Source of the DNA: Norana najaformis
Taxonomy: Eukaryota; Annelida; Clitellata; Crassiclitellata; Hormogastridae
Direction of reading: 5' to 3'
Length of the DNA stretch: 64,000 bases
Assembly (NCBI GenBank): GCA_964023275.1
Contig: OZ029921.1
Span: 30,767,230 to 30,831,229 of the forward strand
The notes beneath the pieces are model-generated. The model was not told the origin of the DNA and made no database searches. It saw only the letters and a program-made list of their open reading frames with translations. Below, in pieces: positions 11,461-25,300 of the stretch. The translations under genes and the position numbers were made by a program. The stretch's first letter is position 1. Each line of letters starts with the position of its first letter.

Positions 11461-11771
11461 TGGGTTAAGCGTATTCTTAATTGGGTTAAGCGTATTCTTT
11501 TAGTTGCCGTTTCCGAACGCAGTTTGACAGGCCTTGGTATATTAGTATCTTAAGTGAAGTGAAGTGTAACGGCGATTGATGTGAACAGGCGCAACAGGAA
11601 CTCCGCGAACAGCCTCCAGCGCAAGTAAGTCATTCACCGTTAGCAGCAGCAATCGACATGAAATTATATAATGAAAGCAGTATAATGTAAGCAAAATTTA
11701 AGCCACTCCTCTAAAATGACTATTCTTCGTGGCTTAAGACTTGTTTAAGAGATTTTAATTTCAGTATAGCA

Positions 11772-11880
11772 CGGAAACCTTAAATTGCAGCGATGGTAAA
11801 GGATCTTGCCCTATAAATTCATTGAAAAATGAGCAGAGTCGAAGCCATACGGTCTCTAAAGAAAATCGTTTACACTTTAC
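11772..11880 (+). repeat. Family C SINE, central part only
   Basis: This matches the core shared with 42255-42490 and 62235-62475: GGTAAAGGATCTTGCCCTAT, AAATTCATTGAAAAATGAGC and the GCCATACGGTCTCTA segment. The tRNA-like head is missing. Confidence 0.65.
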
Positions 11881-12546
11881 ATTTGCATTCTCATTCTTCA
11901 AGCAAAAAGTATACATGTGTGGAAAAAGTCGTGCAGCGTCCTGATTGATTTCAGAAGCGCCTAAACGACGCACCCTAATCAAGTTAGTCTTGAAGAAGTC
12001 ACGTGATTTAAGGCCTTGGTGAACTTTTAAACTGATGTTTGGGGAAAGTGTTCTGAGGGAAAGTGGATCAAAGGAAGGTTTTGGAGTTGAGAGTTTTTGT
12101 GTCGGCTTCTTGTAGGTCTTTTAAGAATGTCGCTTAAAAACCTTATGCAGCCGCGTCGCGGCCAAATTATAGCTGAGCTTTAATACGCTTGATTATAAAG
12201 TCTTGTCCGTTAGTTAGCGCTGGCACCTGTGTGTTGGTTGATTCGATTTTAATTTGATCAGCTTCGGGTTCCAAGTTCTAAGTCTGTTCAGGCAAAGCAG
12301 TGATCAACCAGTATGTGTGCACAACAGTAACTTATGGGTGTAAACAATATTGCCACTCCAGACGGCGCGAGAAATTAGAGCGCTGCAGATTACCGGAAGG
12401 ATTCCCAGTGAATGAGTAAGTTAGCAATCAGTAAGTAACAGACTAACACAAAGTTATTAAAATACTTTTATTGGTGTCAATAAATGAGGAAATCGCAGAG
12501 TAACAAGTTTTTGAAAATGCTGCTATGGGCATCATTGAATTAAGAA

Positions 12547-12598
12547 ATTGCTTGAGTTTCTTTGATATATATATATATATAAAAGAAACTCAAGCAAT
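12547..12598. repeat. 17-bp perfect inverted repeat with AT loop
   Basis: The left arm ATTGCTTGAGTTTCTTT (12547-12563) and right arm AAAGAAACTCAAGCAAT (12582-12598) are exact reverse complements around an (AT)n loop. An A/T microsatellite follows on the right. It could form a hairpin or cruciform. The origin is unknown. Confidence 0.9.
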
Positions 12599-13371
12599 AT
12601 ATATCTATATATATATAACAATGTTTCAGAAAAAGTTTTCCCTGAATGCATTTTGCCAGATGAATTCCTGCAGATTCATTACGATACATTGGAAACAAGC
12701 TCACTGTGGCAGCACTTTCTTTAGAAAGGACTGAAAAGAATGGAGCAATTTAATATATGCTCGGAAGCTAATTCAACACTTAAGAACAGTTTTTGTGTCG
12801 CTGCACATGTTGTGGGAACCATTTACAGATTACTTACTTTTTTGAGAGTCCTTCCAGTAGCTTGCATTGCTCTAATTTCTCTTGCAGTCTGGTGTGGCCG
12901 TATTGTTATGAATAGGGTGATTGCAAGCGGCTGTTTCTTAATGTTTCAGAAAAGTTTTCTTAAAGATTCTTAAAGATTACCAGCTAGATAAAAAGCGAGC
13001 AGTAAAAATATTACAGACTGTTAGATATGCACAGACAATTGTCTGTCATTGAGTGATGTCAGCCAATTATAGATAGCCTTTCAGTAACAGCAATACATGA
13101 CCAAGTTGTTTGGTCGTGGCTGACAGGTATCACTCCAGGTAAATTTATTATTCTGTTTACGGACAGTTTATTATTATTTATAAATCTGTCATTTACCACA
13201 AGCCAGATAATGGACAGATCTTTCGAGTCGTTAACAGCAAAGGTTGGCTGTTGATACCACTTCAGATCTTTCCCTGTAAAGGGAAGCATTAGGCTTCTGT
13301 TATTGCAAGGTTGAGTGCGTGTTGAAGTCTTAAATGAAATGAATTTATTTGCATTGCAGGTTATTTTCATC

Positions 13372-16300
13372 ATGCCCATTTTTCGGAAGAAATGTTTGTG
13401 TCTTAGTGCTCCAAAGGAAGAAGTTGATATTCTGGATTACTCGCACTGTAGTCTCACAGACATTCCTAGTGATGTTTTTTTACATGAAAGAACACTGGTG
13501 GAGTTACTGGTTGATAACAACCGAATTCATGATTTGCCCAGGGTGAGCTTTTGTACTGGATAATTGCAGTAATTTTATGGGCAAAACTGTATAACACTAC
13601 AAACATTGAGTGTACTGATTCAAACTTGAAAATAGTAAGCATACGCTAATAGTAGACTGAAGGATATTGAGTTAATTAAAAAGAAATAATAATAAGAAAT
13701 ATCAGGCGTCTTTGTTCTAATGTGAAATATGAGATCAATTGCTCATGTTTTGCTGTTTGGTGCATTTTGCAGCAATTATTTTACTGCCAAAGTCTTCGCA
13801 GACTCAGCTTATCAGAGAACGAAGTGAAGGAAATTCCTCCAGTTATTGGTTCACTGAGTAACCTGGAATTTCTTGACATTAGTAAAAATGGTTTGTAGTT
13901 TTGTAATATCAGTAATGTTCTTATTTCAGTAATATTATTATATTTAATATAACTATACCTGTACTATCAAGACTGTGTTTTAGTATTTTATTTCCTATAT
14001 CTTTGTTGTGTCAGTATCTAATGACAAGCATCAGTTGATGGTGTTAAGCATTTGTTCATGATGGACTTGCTCAGGATTAGGCCTGTCAGCAGGTTCCTGG
14101 AGGCCCAGGTATCCGCCCATAGGGGGATACCAAGGCTGCAGATCCAATACCCAACACCCTTGTAGCAGCTGAGCATCGGCTGGAGTCACCACAGGTTAAC
14201 CAGTACCTGGCTAGGCTAACAGCGGCTGCAGCAGGCGGGGGTCACAAACACCATAATTTATCTTGGTCATAGTAGCAAATGTACGTCTGATCCCTTCGTA
14301 ACGTCTGAAGGCATTTGCAGCTATAGTAAGTTCAGTTGCTTGAACAGCCTTGCCTAATGCAGGGCTTCAAGCCACCTGAAGCCAGTCACCATTGTCATGT
14401 ACTCATGCAGCTCTGTGCAGCTGATATCAGTGATGGATAACTAATTAATTAGAAACTAATTAATTAGAAACTAATTAATTGGCTTGGTAGCTAATTCTAA
14501 TTAATTGGTAACAAAATTTTTGCTAATTCTAATTCTAACTAAGTAGTTATTCTAAAAATGCTAATTCTAATTATGAAATTTGAACTAATGCTAATTCTAA
14601 TTAATTAGTAACAAAACCTTAATTACCCATCACTGGCTGATATTGATGGACACAGGTTTTTTCCATTGATGAAAACGTTAAATGAATATTATCAAATTAT
14701 TTATATGAGACATCCTATTTCAAATAAAATGACCCCATAAATTATAATCTTTATTTACTTACCTTTGTTAATTGTGGCAGCATCTATAGTATCTTTGGTA
14801 ACTTTGGGTAGCCCAGGGTTGTCAATAGTACTGTAATGTCACTGTAAAAATTATCAAGCAAGGCATTAAACATTTAATGTTGCAAATCTTCATAAAGTGC
14901 CGTATATTTTATTCATCTGAACTTTACCGCATGTATGTGCATCTAAGGATTATACAGACGATTGTGCCTTTGCTAATGAATATATTGATTGGTGTTCCCA
15001 CCCAAAATACGTGTGTTGGAGGGCAACAATATTTATCCAATGACAGAATGAAGGGTACTGGGATACCTGCCCAAAAGGAACGTGGGTATCTGGGTCATAC
15101 TTTACTAAAATTTTGACATCTCTACTCAGGATCCCTAGACAGTAACTGTCTGAGTGGAGGTTGAACCCATTTATTTATATTTGCTGTTAACAGTAATTGC
15201 AATAATAATCATAGTTATAATAAATAATAATGCTTCCCAGATACAAAACAATGATTTTTTCAGACATTTCTTTTTTGCTCATAGTTTTGTGTCTCAAATT
15301 CATAATTATCCATGATAATAGTAATAATAATAAGTTTTTGTTGTTATTCTTTGTTTAGCTATAGAAAAAGTTCCAGACAGCCTGGATGCTTGTAAGAGGC
15401 TGAGCGTTTTAGAAGCAAGTGTCAATGCATTAGAAAAGTATTAATTTCTTTTCTTCATGATTTCTAGCATTTGCACATCTTCTTGTTCTTGTTGCAGAAT
15501 TAATTTATTATAATTTTAAATACTCCGATATATTCTTATCTTTTCTGTAATGGCTTGCCTTATGTTTCTAAAAATTTCTTATTTAACATATTCTTGCACA
15601 GGTCTTTTAAACTTGTAAAATTATGCAATGATAATTAGGGTTTTCTTACAAACTGTTGCTGATAGGTGTTTGGTTACTTTTTCTTTCTTACAGATTGTGC
15701 TTTACTTGAGTATGTATAGTGTTTTTTAGTGTAATGCTATGTATAATGCATGTGTATAGTATATCTTGCTTGCTTGTCACAAAGAAATCAAGTTTTCTTA
15801 AAGTAAAAACTCTCTATTTGTACAGCGTTCCAGAAGGACTAACAAGATTGGTTAATTTGTCTGAACTCTACCTGAACGATTGTTTTCTCGGATCTCTGCC
15901 AAGTACTTTTGGAAGGTAATATTTGTTTCTTTATTAAATTACGGTTGCTAACTTAGTAATGACTCATAATTGTTTAACTGACAAATATATATATATATAT
16001 ATACCCCAAATTAACTGGATCGACAATATTCTTTCCTGGACTAACCTTTCTGGTTCTTGTCTTCTCGCTGCTGCACGCAATAGGCGTCAATGGAGAGCTC
16101 TAGTCCATTCATGTAGCCAACCGTCGCGCAGCGACGTTGGTGCATGACATGACATGATATATATATATATATTTAATATAGCAAACATATGTTTGAAATA
16201 TTTTTTCAGACTGAGCCAGCTGAAGATTCTCGAGTTACGTGAGAATTGTTTGAAGACTCTTCCAAATTCCATGTCAGCAATGACAGTGTTGGAAAGATTG

Positions 16301-19300
16301 GACATAGGAATGAATCAGTTCTCTGAACTGGTATGTTCTTGCTGCAAAACATTCAGTTTACTTGTGCTGACTGTTTTAAAAAACTCTGACGGTAAAAAAC
16401 TCTGACGTGTTGGCTAAATAAGTAGCTTGCCTTGTGTAACTTGCTATTGCACCACCCTTACTGTATGTCGTACATATAGCCCTGGAGCATTGGAAGCGCT
16501 CGTTAGCTGTGAGTTTTTGTAATGAATTCCATTAATGAAGTTGAAGTGAAATGTTGGTCACTTTAGGTGTTTTTAAAGCCCAAGAAATGTGGTGTATTTC
16601 TGAATGACGTTTTATTTTAATCAAATAAGGTTAAACCTGTTCGGGTAAATAGTAAATGGAGTTCCTACTATTGAAATTTCATAATCATAAACAAAAGCAT
16701 AAGTCTGTGTCTAAACAATGGATGAAATTTAAATTGGTGGTTTTATTTTGTGTTTTAGCCCGAAGTTTTGAATAACTTTTTTAATCTTCACGAGTTGTGG
16801 TTTGACAACAATTCTGTTTCCATCCTGCCTGAGGTGTTTGGTTACTTTTTCTTTCTTACAGATTGTGCTTTACTTGAGTATTTGTAGATGTATGGATGTC
16901 TATGTTTTTATATCATGTATGGCTTCTTATTTCTGCCATGAAGCAAGGCTTTATTTGATGCAGAAGTACTAAGAATCATAACTGTTACACAGCGTTTGGG
17001 TATTGTTAGATACTGAGCAGGATGCTTATTTTGAAAATGAGAGTCTTGTCAGCTAGAATTATTTTAGGCTTAAGTGTCCCATCCTTCTGTCAGTCCATCC
17101 ATTCGTGGATTTATCCATGCATCCATCTGTTCATCTGGCTATCGTCCATTAATTAATCAATCAGTTAGATATTGATTCCAGTGATAGAGACTTCTCACTT
17201 CTATTTCTTTCTCTCGTTCACTGAAAATGGTGGCCTCATCAGTGGAGCATTTGCACAAGTCACTGGCTCATCACTGTTCTTACCAGTACACCATTTTGTT
17301 GGATATTATCTTCAGTAAGGACAGCTGTTGCCAAAGTGCTATTGAAAGTGCTGGAGTTCAATCCTAGAAGCTGTGCAGGAAAGATCTAATCACTGTGCTA
17401 CCCATTTTTGTTGTTGCACATATGTGTTGTTTGTGTACCGGAACATTTATATAGCACCGAGATTCTCAAAGGTGCTGAAACGTGGCTGTCTGTTAGACAC
17501 GTGTCAGACACGTTCTTTGGAAAAGTCTGCCCCCAGAAATTCGATCTCTTGCTGCCTTAGCATCTCAGGAAACATTCTCGGCTCGTCTTAAGACACATCT
17601 TTTCGGTAATCTTCGATAGCCACCCTGCAGCTCCTTTGTGAGTTTCTTAAAATGTGCTATACAAGTGCCTGGATACATACATACATACATACATACACAT
17701 TTGTGAGGTTAATTAATACACATTGAGTGTATGCAGCATGCATAGATTGAATGCAGTGTGAGGAATGTTTTAGTCTGTTGTTGACAGATGTGCTAATTTT
17801 GCTTTTATTATTGTGTATCTTGGAGAATTTTAGTTTTGCTGATGGTTTTGTTGCTGCTTTCATCAGCTGTTGTGCTTTAGGGTTTGGGAAGACTGACAAA
17901 GCTGTCATTCATCGACGCCAGTCAGAACGAGATAGAACGGATAGCACCGGAGATTGAGCAGTGCATCCATCTGAGTGACCTTGACCTGTCACATAATAAC
18001 CTACAAACTTTGCCAGAATCATTTGGTAAGAAGGTGATCTGTAAAGCTAACATGATATGTTGGGCATGGTAACTAACTGATTAGAGCGCTTGGCATGTAA
18101 TACGGACAGTGTGGGTTTGAGTCTCCTCCCCCGAGATGCTTACTGTGTAGAGGCCTTGAGCAAGTCCTTCACTCACAGTTGCTCAGCACCATCAATTGAT
18201 GCTAAGTCATTAGGGATTGTGGTGCTTAATAAATTAAGAAAAAAAATTGAATGTGTAGAATAAGATATGACTGTCCATATAGTTAGTTGAAGTGTTGGAC
18301 CTCGATGGATAAGAGTTACTGTGATCGCTATGAAGTATAAATTGGAGAAGCTGTACATTAATTAGTGTGTGATAACTGACGTTCTTGGAAAGAAGAAATT
18401 TAATGCATATTGAAAAGAAAAGCAAAATTAGTGATTTTTTTGTAGAAATAACAAATGTTTAAGATTTGAAGTGTTTAAGGTCGTGAAGTGCACCCTAAGA
18501 GATAGATGCAGTGACATTACATCTGGAATTTGAACATCGGATGCAGAGGGTAAAGAATGCGGTATCTGTCAGCCACCTTGTCTTAGTACCTACTTGTTAT
18601 TCAGTGCTGGCACATCATTCTCTGTAGCAGTTGTTGAAATTGAAGTGCAGAGTAGTTGTTGGTTTTAGGGCGTCTTAGCAACATGACGAATTTGAGATTG
18701 GATACAAACTGTTTGACTGCACTGCCATTTTCTATTGGAGGGTAAGATTTTTTACATGGTCTTTTCTTCTTAGCTGCTCTGCCCAAGCATTATACATTGC
18801 ATCTAGCAAAATATTAATGGATGTAATGTAATCTAAGTACTGATGTTACACAAATGGAACATTTCAGACGTGATCACAATAGTGACTACTAACTTTACTT
18901 GTGATTTTTATTAGACCAGAGTAGTAATACATCAGTTGTTTATGATTGATGATTCCATTATGGGAATGATGTTCAGTTAGTCCAGTTTGATTGCATTGAT
19001 TGAAAAGCATGGGCTTTTGAGGCTTTTATACTACTGTACAGGCAGAATTTTGGGGCTTGTATAACTACTTGGAACTGTTGGTTATTCTACTTTAGCTGTT
19101 ATCGCTTGTATTGCCATAAATCATCTGTCGGTGATTGATGTATCATAGAATGGTGTCGTTGGTGGAACTTGATGTCAGTGTCAACAATTTGGAGGAAATT
19201 CCAATTGGCATCGGTCTGCTTCGGAGGCTGAGAACATTTCGAGCGGATGACAACTTCATTATGCACATTCCACCTGAGGTCAGTTATTTGTTTTGCTGGA

Positions 19301-22300
19301 TTGAGAGGCGTCTGCTGGGTCTGGTTGTTTTGTTATTTGACAGTGGCAGTCACTGATAGACTGATCTGTCTGTAGTAGAAGGCTACTCTACAAAGACCCT
19401 GGCTTCCCACTGCATCACTGAATCTGCAGATAAATGTATACATTTTTTGATATTTATGTGCATATATATATATATATGTGCATACAATATATATATATAT
19501 ATGTTACATAGTGTCAATGTGCCAAGAGTGACTACTGATGCATACATTCCTCATGACAGACAGTCATGCACATGGCTATTTTGACTGGTTCTAATGTTTC
19601 AGTGTAACGAAATGTGAAATGTGCTGTGACAAATGCAAACATGTTGTATGTTTTCTTTCTGTTAAGTGATCTGGTAATTAGCTGACAAGTCCATTGAGAG
19701 ACTCAAGTGGAGCTATATAAATGTGAAGATTTCTGGTGTTTTTTTACCTAGCTTGGCAGCTGTGGTGCGCTGACCATTCTGTCTTTGCGCAGCAACAGCC
19801 TCACCTACATTCCGGATGAAATCGGACACATATCGCATCTACATGTTCTCAGTCTTAGCGACAACAAGCTGACTTGTCTCCCTTTTGGTTTGACAAAACT
19901 GACAGAACTGAAAGCTTTGTGGCTGGCAGAAAGTCAGGTAATTGGAACTTGCGCTGAAAGTCTTCTGTGATCTCCGTCTTCAGGTCTTCTTCTATTAGCA
20001 GAAGTCGTGAGATAAGCCAGTTGTAAATGTGCTTATTCATAGCTGACTAATATCGCTAGAATTCTTCTGTACTTACTGATAAAAAAGCACAGTCCTTGTG
20101 ACCTACCATTGGCCACTTTTGGCCAGGTACCATAGATAACCACTGACTGCCTCTCTGGTCTGGCTCATGTTGTGGGTGTGTTTTATTGCTAGCCAGAGTA
20201 TCTCTTTGAGTAGTTAGATCCCATTATTGTTTGATTGGTAGAAACTGGGCACCTGTTCATTATCGGTTGCAAATCTGTTGTGTCACTGTCACCTGGGTTG
20301 TGTAATGATGTCACATGCAGTAACTGTTAAATTAGTGTATAAAATTAATCATAATATTTGCCTCAAATAAGATTACTAAAGCCCCTTCTGTCTGTAAGCC
20401 TTATATATATATACACATACGTATACATATATATATATACCAATTCAAAGCTGACTTAGAAATATGAGAAGTCATTGGGCCAAAATGACTCACCCATATG
20501 TGTCACTTGGTGAGCTGTCAGGCCGGGCTGGTTGACAAGGAGACTGGCTGTGGACCAGTATCCTTCTACTATGCTTCCTTAGCACATTTAAACTAATTGA
20601 TTATTCATTAGCACTGACTAAATTGTTTTATAAAGTAATGTAAAGCAAATGTTGGTACTGAAGAAATTAAACTGCTCATTGCGGCACTATCTTATTTGGT
20701 TTTCAAGTAGCCGTCAAAACCAGTGCTTTACGCAAGAAGTGAACTGACAGTAATCGTAATTCATTTCTGCTGCAGTTCATTTATTTCTTGCTGCCATGTG
20801 TTGTTTGGCAGGTGAAGCCACTGATGCATCTACAGAGAGACACGGACAGAAAAACAGGGCAGAGGTTTCTGACATGTTACCTTCTGCCTCAGCAGTCACA
20901 GAAGCATTATGGTTGGTTGCATTTGTCTTTTTCTGTACCCTGTAATGATTATGAATGGTCATCAGTTGCCAATGATATTATCGTAAACCAGGTGTAGGAC
21001 AGCATTCACGATGAGCAAATAAAAGATAATTGAGTGGATAGGTGGCTGATTTGTTCAATGCTCACCATGTAAAGTGGGGTCTAGGTTTGAACCTTCCCTC
21101 TGATGGTTGATGTACCTTAAACAGATCTTAAATTCATGATTCTGTAGCTCCTTTATTGAATCTATGTGTATTATATATTGGAAAGAATGAATATAAGAAA
21201 ACAAATTTAAAGTTTCTTAGGATGGATATAACTACTGTAGATTACGGAAGGTAATCATAGGGATTAGAAAGAATAATTTTGATGAGCAGTAAATCTTTTA
21301 ACGGACTTTCTTTTAAATTAAAAATTCTGTTTTTCTTTGTTTTCTTAGAAGATGCAAGTAGTTTCCGTAGTTCCACTTGGGAAGAGGGTAGCGAGAGACA
21401 GCGTCAAATTCATTTCAACTTCGAAGACTTGCCACCAGAACATGTATGGTTTTTACTGTTTAATTCTTCCACTAGCATGCAGCATACAACCTAAAGTTTA
21501 AACAAGTTGAATTGGACAGCCAGTGTTTAAACCGTCTTTCCTGTGTGCTGTTTAACCAAAAAATACAAGCAAAGAACTGGACAACCTTTCATTTTAAGTC
21601 GGATGGCTTGACACGTTACCTTTAGCATAGTGTGCATTACAGATGTCAAATGGTATATAACCGCATTAGTTACCACTGCTCTTTCTGGAACTAAAAAAGT
21701 TTCCAGTTTTTAAAAGTTTGGAAAGCATTCTACCAAGTTCTGGGTGTATTTTTGTAAAGCAGTGCATTTTGGGAAAAAGACATTTGTTTTCCATGTGTAA
21801 CATGACAGCAACTCAGTAGAACAGCTGTCATATGATCAGATGATTGGGAATTTAAATCAGCTGGAGCGGTTGTTGACATTGTTTGTTTTGGTTGGTTGTC
21901 AAGCAAATTGTCTGTTGCAACACATTTTTGTACTGACACAAGGCAACCTATTGTCGTGTGCCTGTGTCGACAATAGCCCTTGCAGATCTTATGTGGTTTA
22001 AGGATTTAACAACACAGTGTAACAAACAATTTGTCAGTTTCACATGCCACTCCATGATTCAAATTTAAGATGTACTGATGAAAGACCAATCTGTTAGCAA
22101 TCGGTACCTGGGCCCTAAATTTGTTTGGACAAATGAAAGATATCTCATCTCTGTGCTTCATGCACTTAATTTATTTGTTGCATACTAAGGAAGTGCCTGA
22201 ATATGCCCTGTGCATATAGTATAGACTAGTTTATTGTGTTTTTGTTGAGATGAAAAAGACAGTCATAGAATGTACAAGAGATGATTTCTGCTTTACATGT

Positions 22301-25300
22301 TTGCTTTAAGAACGTTTAGTGCTTAAGAAGGAAGCCTCTACTAAGCTGACCAAAACCTTTGCTTTTGTTCGCTCAGACGCAGCTGTACAGGACGCCAACT
22401 CCATATCCAAAAGAGTTGAAACAACGCATTCAGCGCCTAAGGAACCTGGCCACAAAGCAGTCGCTTGGTGGTGAGATCGAGAGCTCTGAGGTGAGCTTCA
22501 GCTGGTATTTTGTTAGAGTTAGTCGTTTAGTTTTAGATTATGGGGCATGGTAGCTGGTTGGTTAGAGCGCTTGGCTTGTAACACAGAGAGTACAGGTTTG
22601 AGCCTCCCCGAGACAGTTACAGTGTAGGGACCGTGAGCAAGTACTTCACTCACAGTTGTTCAGCGCCAACAGTTGATGCTTAATCGTCAGACAGTGACGC
22701 TTAATAAATGCGGAAAATTTAGCTTGTGACAGATTGCCAAGTTGATGGTAATTAGTCCAGTGTGTTTTTTCTGTGCCTGCTTCTTTGCTATTCATTCTGT
22801 GTTTCATCATTCCTGTTCTGTTCAATCTTATTCTGGTCAAAACATCAGGCTGTTACCGGACGACGAATGCAAAGGCTATCAGCTACAAGCCTTGCATCAA
22901 GCAGTACACGGACATCTTCTCGTCCAACTTCTCCAAGATTGACAGGACGGCATGCCCTGCTTAAAGCCGACAAGGTTAGCGTCCAAAGCATATCAGAATC
23001 AAATGGCTTATGATATCATTAACATGAACAGAGTATGAACAAAACTGAAGTTCTCTTAGGTCCTCCACTATCTAATTTGCATAGCATTCCCGTTTCCCTA
23101 CAGGTATACGGATTCTACCAGTGCTGCATGTTTGTGACCTTCCCAAGCAGGTGTTTTACTGTGGGATCTCATGGTACCGTGTCATTACACAATTCTGCTA
23201 CTTTTACCTGAGACAGCTTCAGCTTCGACCTATCTCTAACTTTTGATGTTGTGACAATAATAATAATCATTAAACCATTTGTTCCATGTCATGAAACATT
23301 GTTATAATGTTGTTTGTAATATCCTTAAACAGTTTTTGTAATGTTGCTGAAGTTTTATTCCATCAAATGGTGTTTTGAGTTTACTGATTGGTCTTTGTGT
23401 CATTAAATGATTTTCTCTTAAGTTTAATGTTGAATATAAAATGGAAAATATACAAGATTTTTCTATTTACTCGAGGCACTGTATTAAGTGGCTTTTGTAT
23501 ATGATGGTTGATTTTGAATATACCAGCTATTTTGACTCTGAAACATTTGTGAGTAGCTGGAAAATTTCAAGATGACTACAGTACAGCAACACCACGGTAA
23601 GGTGCTACATAAATTTCTGATTACACTGTTTTGCTTTAGATTATTTTTTATAAGTAATTATGGCAATATGGCATCCATAGTAAAACTGTGATGTATTTTG
23701 AACAAAGGAGAAAACGTTGAAAGATAAAGCCCGAATGCAGAAGAAAGGTAGCAGAGAAATGGGATCTGAATCTTCGGCTTTCGGTGTTTCCTCAGACACT
23801 ACGAAATCTGCTTCAAGACGCATGTCCGATGAACAGACTGGTAATGCAATTTATTAACTAACATCTTATTGAAGTTGATGCCTTGTAAATTAGACATCAG
23901 CGTTATAGAAGTTATTGATTAATTAATTAATATTCTATCGAACATGTTTTATCGGAACTATATATAATTGATCACTGGTTAGTACCAGTATGTATGTTTG
24001 TGTCTGGATATTTGGCTTTTTATTGACCTCTTGAGGTTACTAAAACTTTGCTGCATGACAGATCTAAATCGGCGTGACCAAGTGCAACTTTCACAACTTG
24101 TCGTGTGGCTCGTACAACATTTTTTTCTCTGCATAAATGGAATATATTGTACCAAACCAACTAATTCTCTAGAAAGGTGTTAAAGTATTTGTGCTTAGAG
24201 TGACAGGTAAGAAAGTTATCTTGCAAGTTCAGGTGTTAGGAAAGTTATCAAGTTACTAGTTCTGCTAAATTAAATTAATTTTCATGTCACCGATATTTAT
24301 CGCAGTTTGACTTCTGTTTTCAGTACATGGTAACAGAATGTGGTCTTCATTAAATTCAGTTCGGTGCCCTGATTCAGACAGAACCACGGAGCACCAAGAA
24401 AGTGTCAGAGAAAGCAACAACAATACTCTGAAAAAGATTCATAAAAGCGGCAGAGATTCAGCTGAAGTAAAGCGGATGGTTGGCCGTCGTGCTCCAGTGC
24501 CCAACCAGACCACTGGATATGGCAGCGCGAATCAGATTGCAACACATGATGGCATGAATGAAATCTGTGAATATGGCAGCTCACGTCACATTGCGATGTG
24601 TGATAGTCAGAACCAAATCCCTAGACATGGTAGAACGCAACAGACTGTGCCTTGCAGTAGTGCTAGTGATATCTCTGGTGCTAGAGGCCATTGTGCAACG
24701 CATCTTGCACATAGCTCAAAAGAGGCAAAAAGCTATAGAAACATGGAACATTTTGGAAGCTGCGAAGATCAACTAACTCAACTAAGTCAACCGGTGAGAG
24801 GTCAGAGAGGGCGTGCTGAACCCACCAGACCTGTGACATGTGTCGAAGGTCAGTCTGTAATGCTCCCAACGTGGCATTCACCAGATGACTTGAGAACTGG
24901 CACTCTGCCCAATTCTAGTTCAAAGGCAATTAGCAGTGACAATGTCAGCTCTGCCAGTACAGCAGGACCTGTTAATGGCAATGGCGGCATAGAAATGATG
25001 TCATATGGAGAGTTTGTGAGCAACATGGTAGCCGCAGGAAGGCAGTTTCCATCAGGCAGCATGCATCGTGACAGAAGGTATCCACCTCCAGTCTACTCCT
25101 ACCGTTACCATCCACGCCAACCAAGTTCGTCGTCTCGCGGGCGTCGCCATGGTTATGATTCAGATAATGGTTACCGTAGCGATATTGGTAATCGCAGTCG
25201 CCATGGCCATGATTCAGAAGCTGGATGCCGTGGTGAGGTTGGATATCGCAGTGATTCAGAATGTTTTCGTGGTAAACGGTCTTCTGCATCCAATTTTGCA

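Larger units (their letters stand above)
8886..13371. other. Spacer between the divergent receptor and LAP genes
   Basis: No coding region is supported here. It should hold the promoters of both flanking genes, which point away from each other. It contains family D and C repeats, a G-rich low-complexity patch, a TATA-like site and an AT-loop hairpin, all listed separately. The stretch 10440-11250 is richer in G+C and CpG than its surroundings. Confidence 0.6.
14012..15172 (-). repeat. Family A SINE split by a DNA transposon
   Basis: The left piece, 14012-14077, runs from the tail region to GACTTGCTCAGGAT. The right piece, 15125-15172, resumes with CTCAGGATCCCTAGACAGTA and reaches GGTTGAACCC, the B box. 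The two halves join to the usual family A order once 14078-15124 is taken out. The tRNA-like A-box end is missing on the right. Confidence 0.8.
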
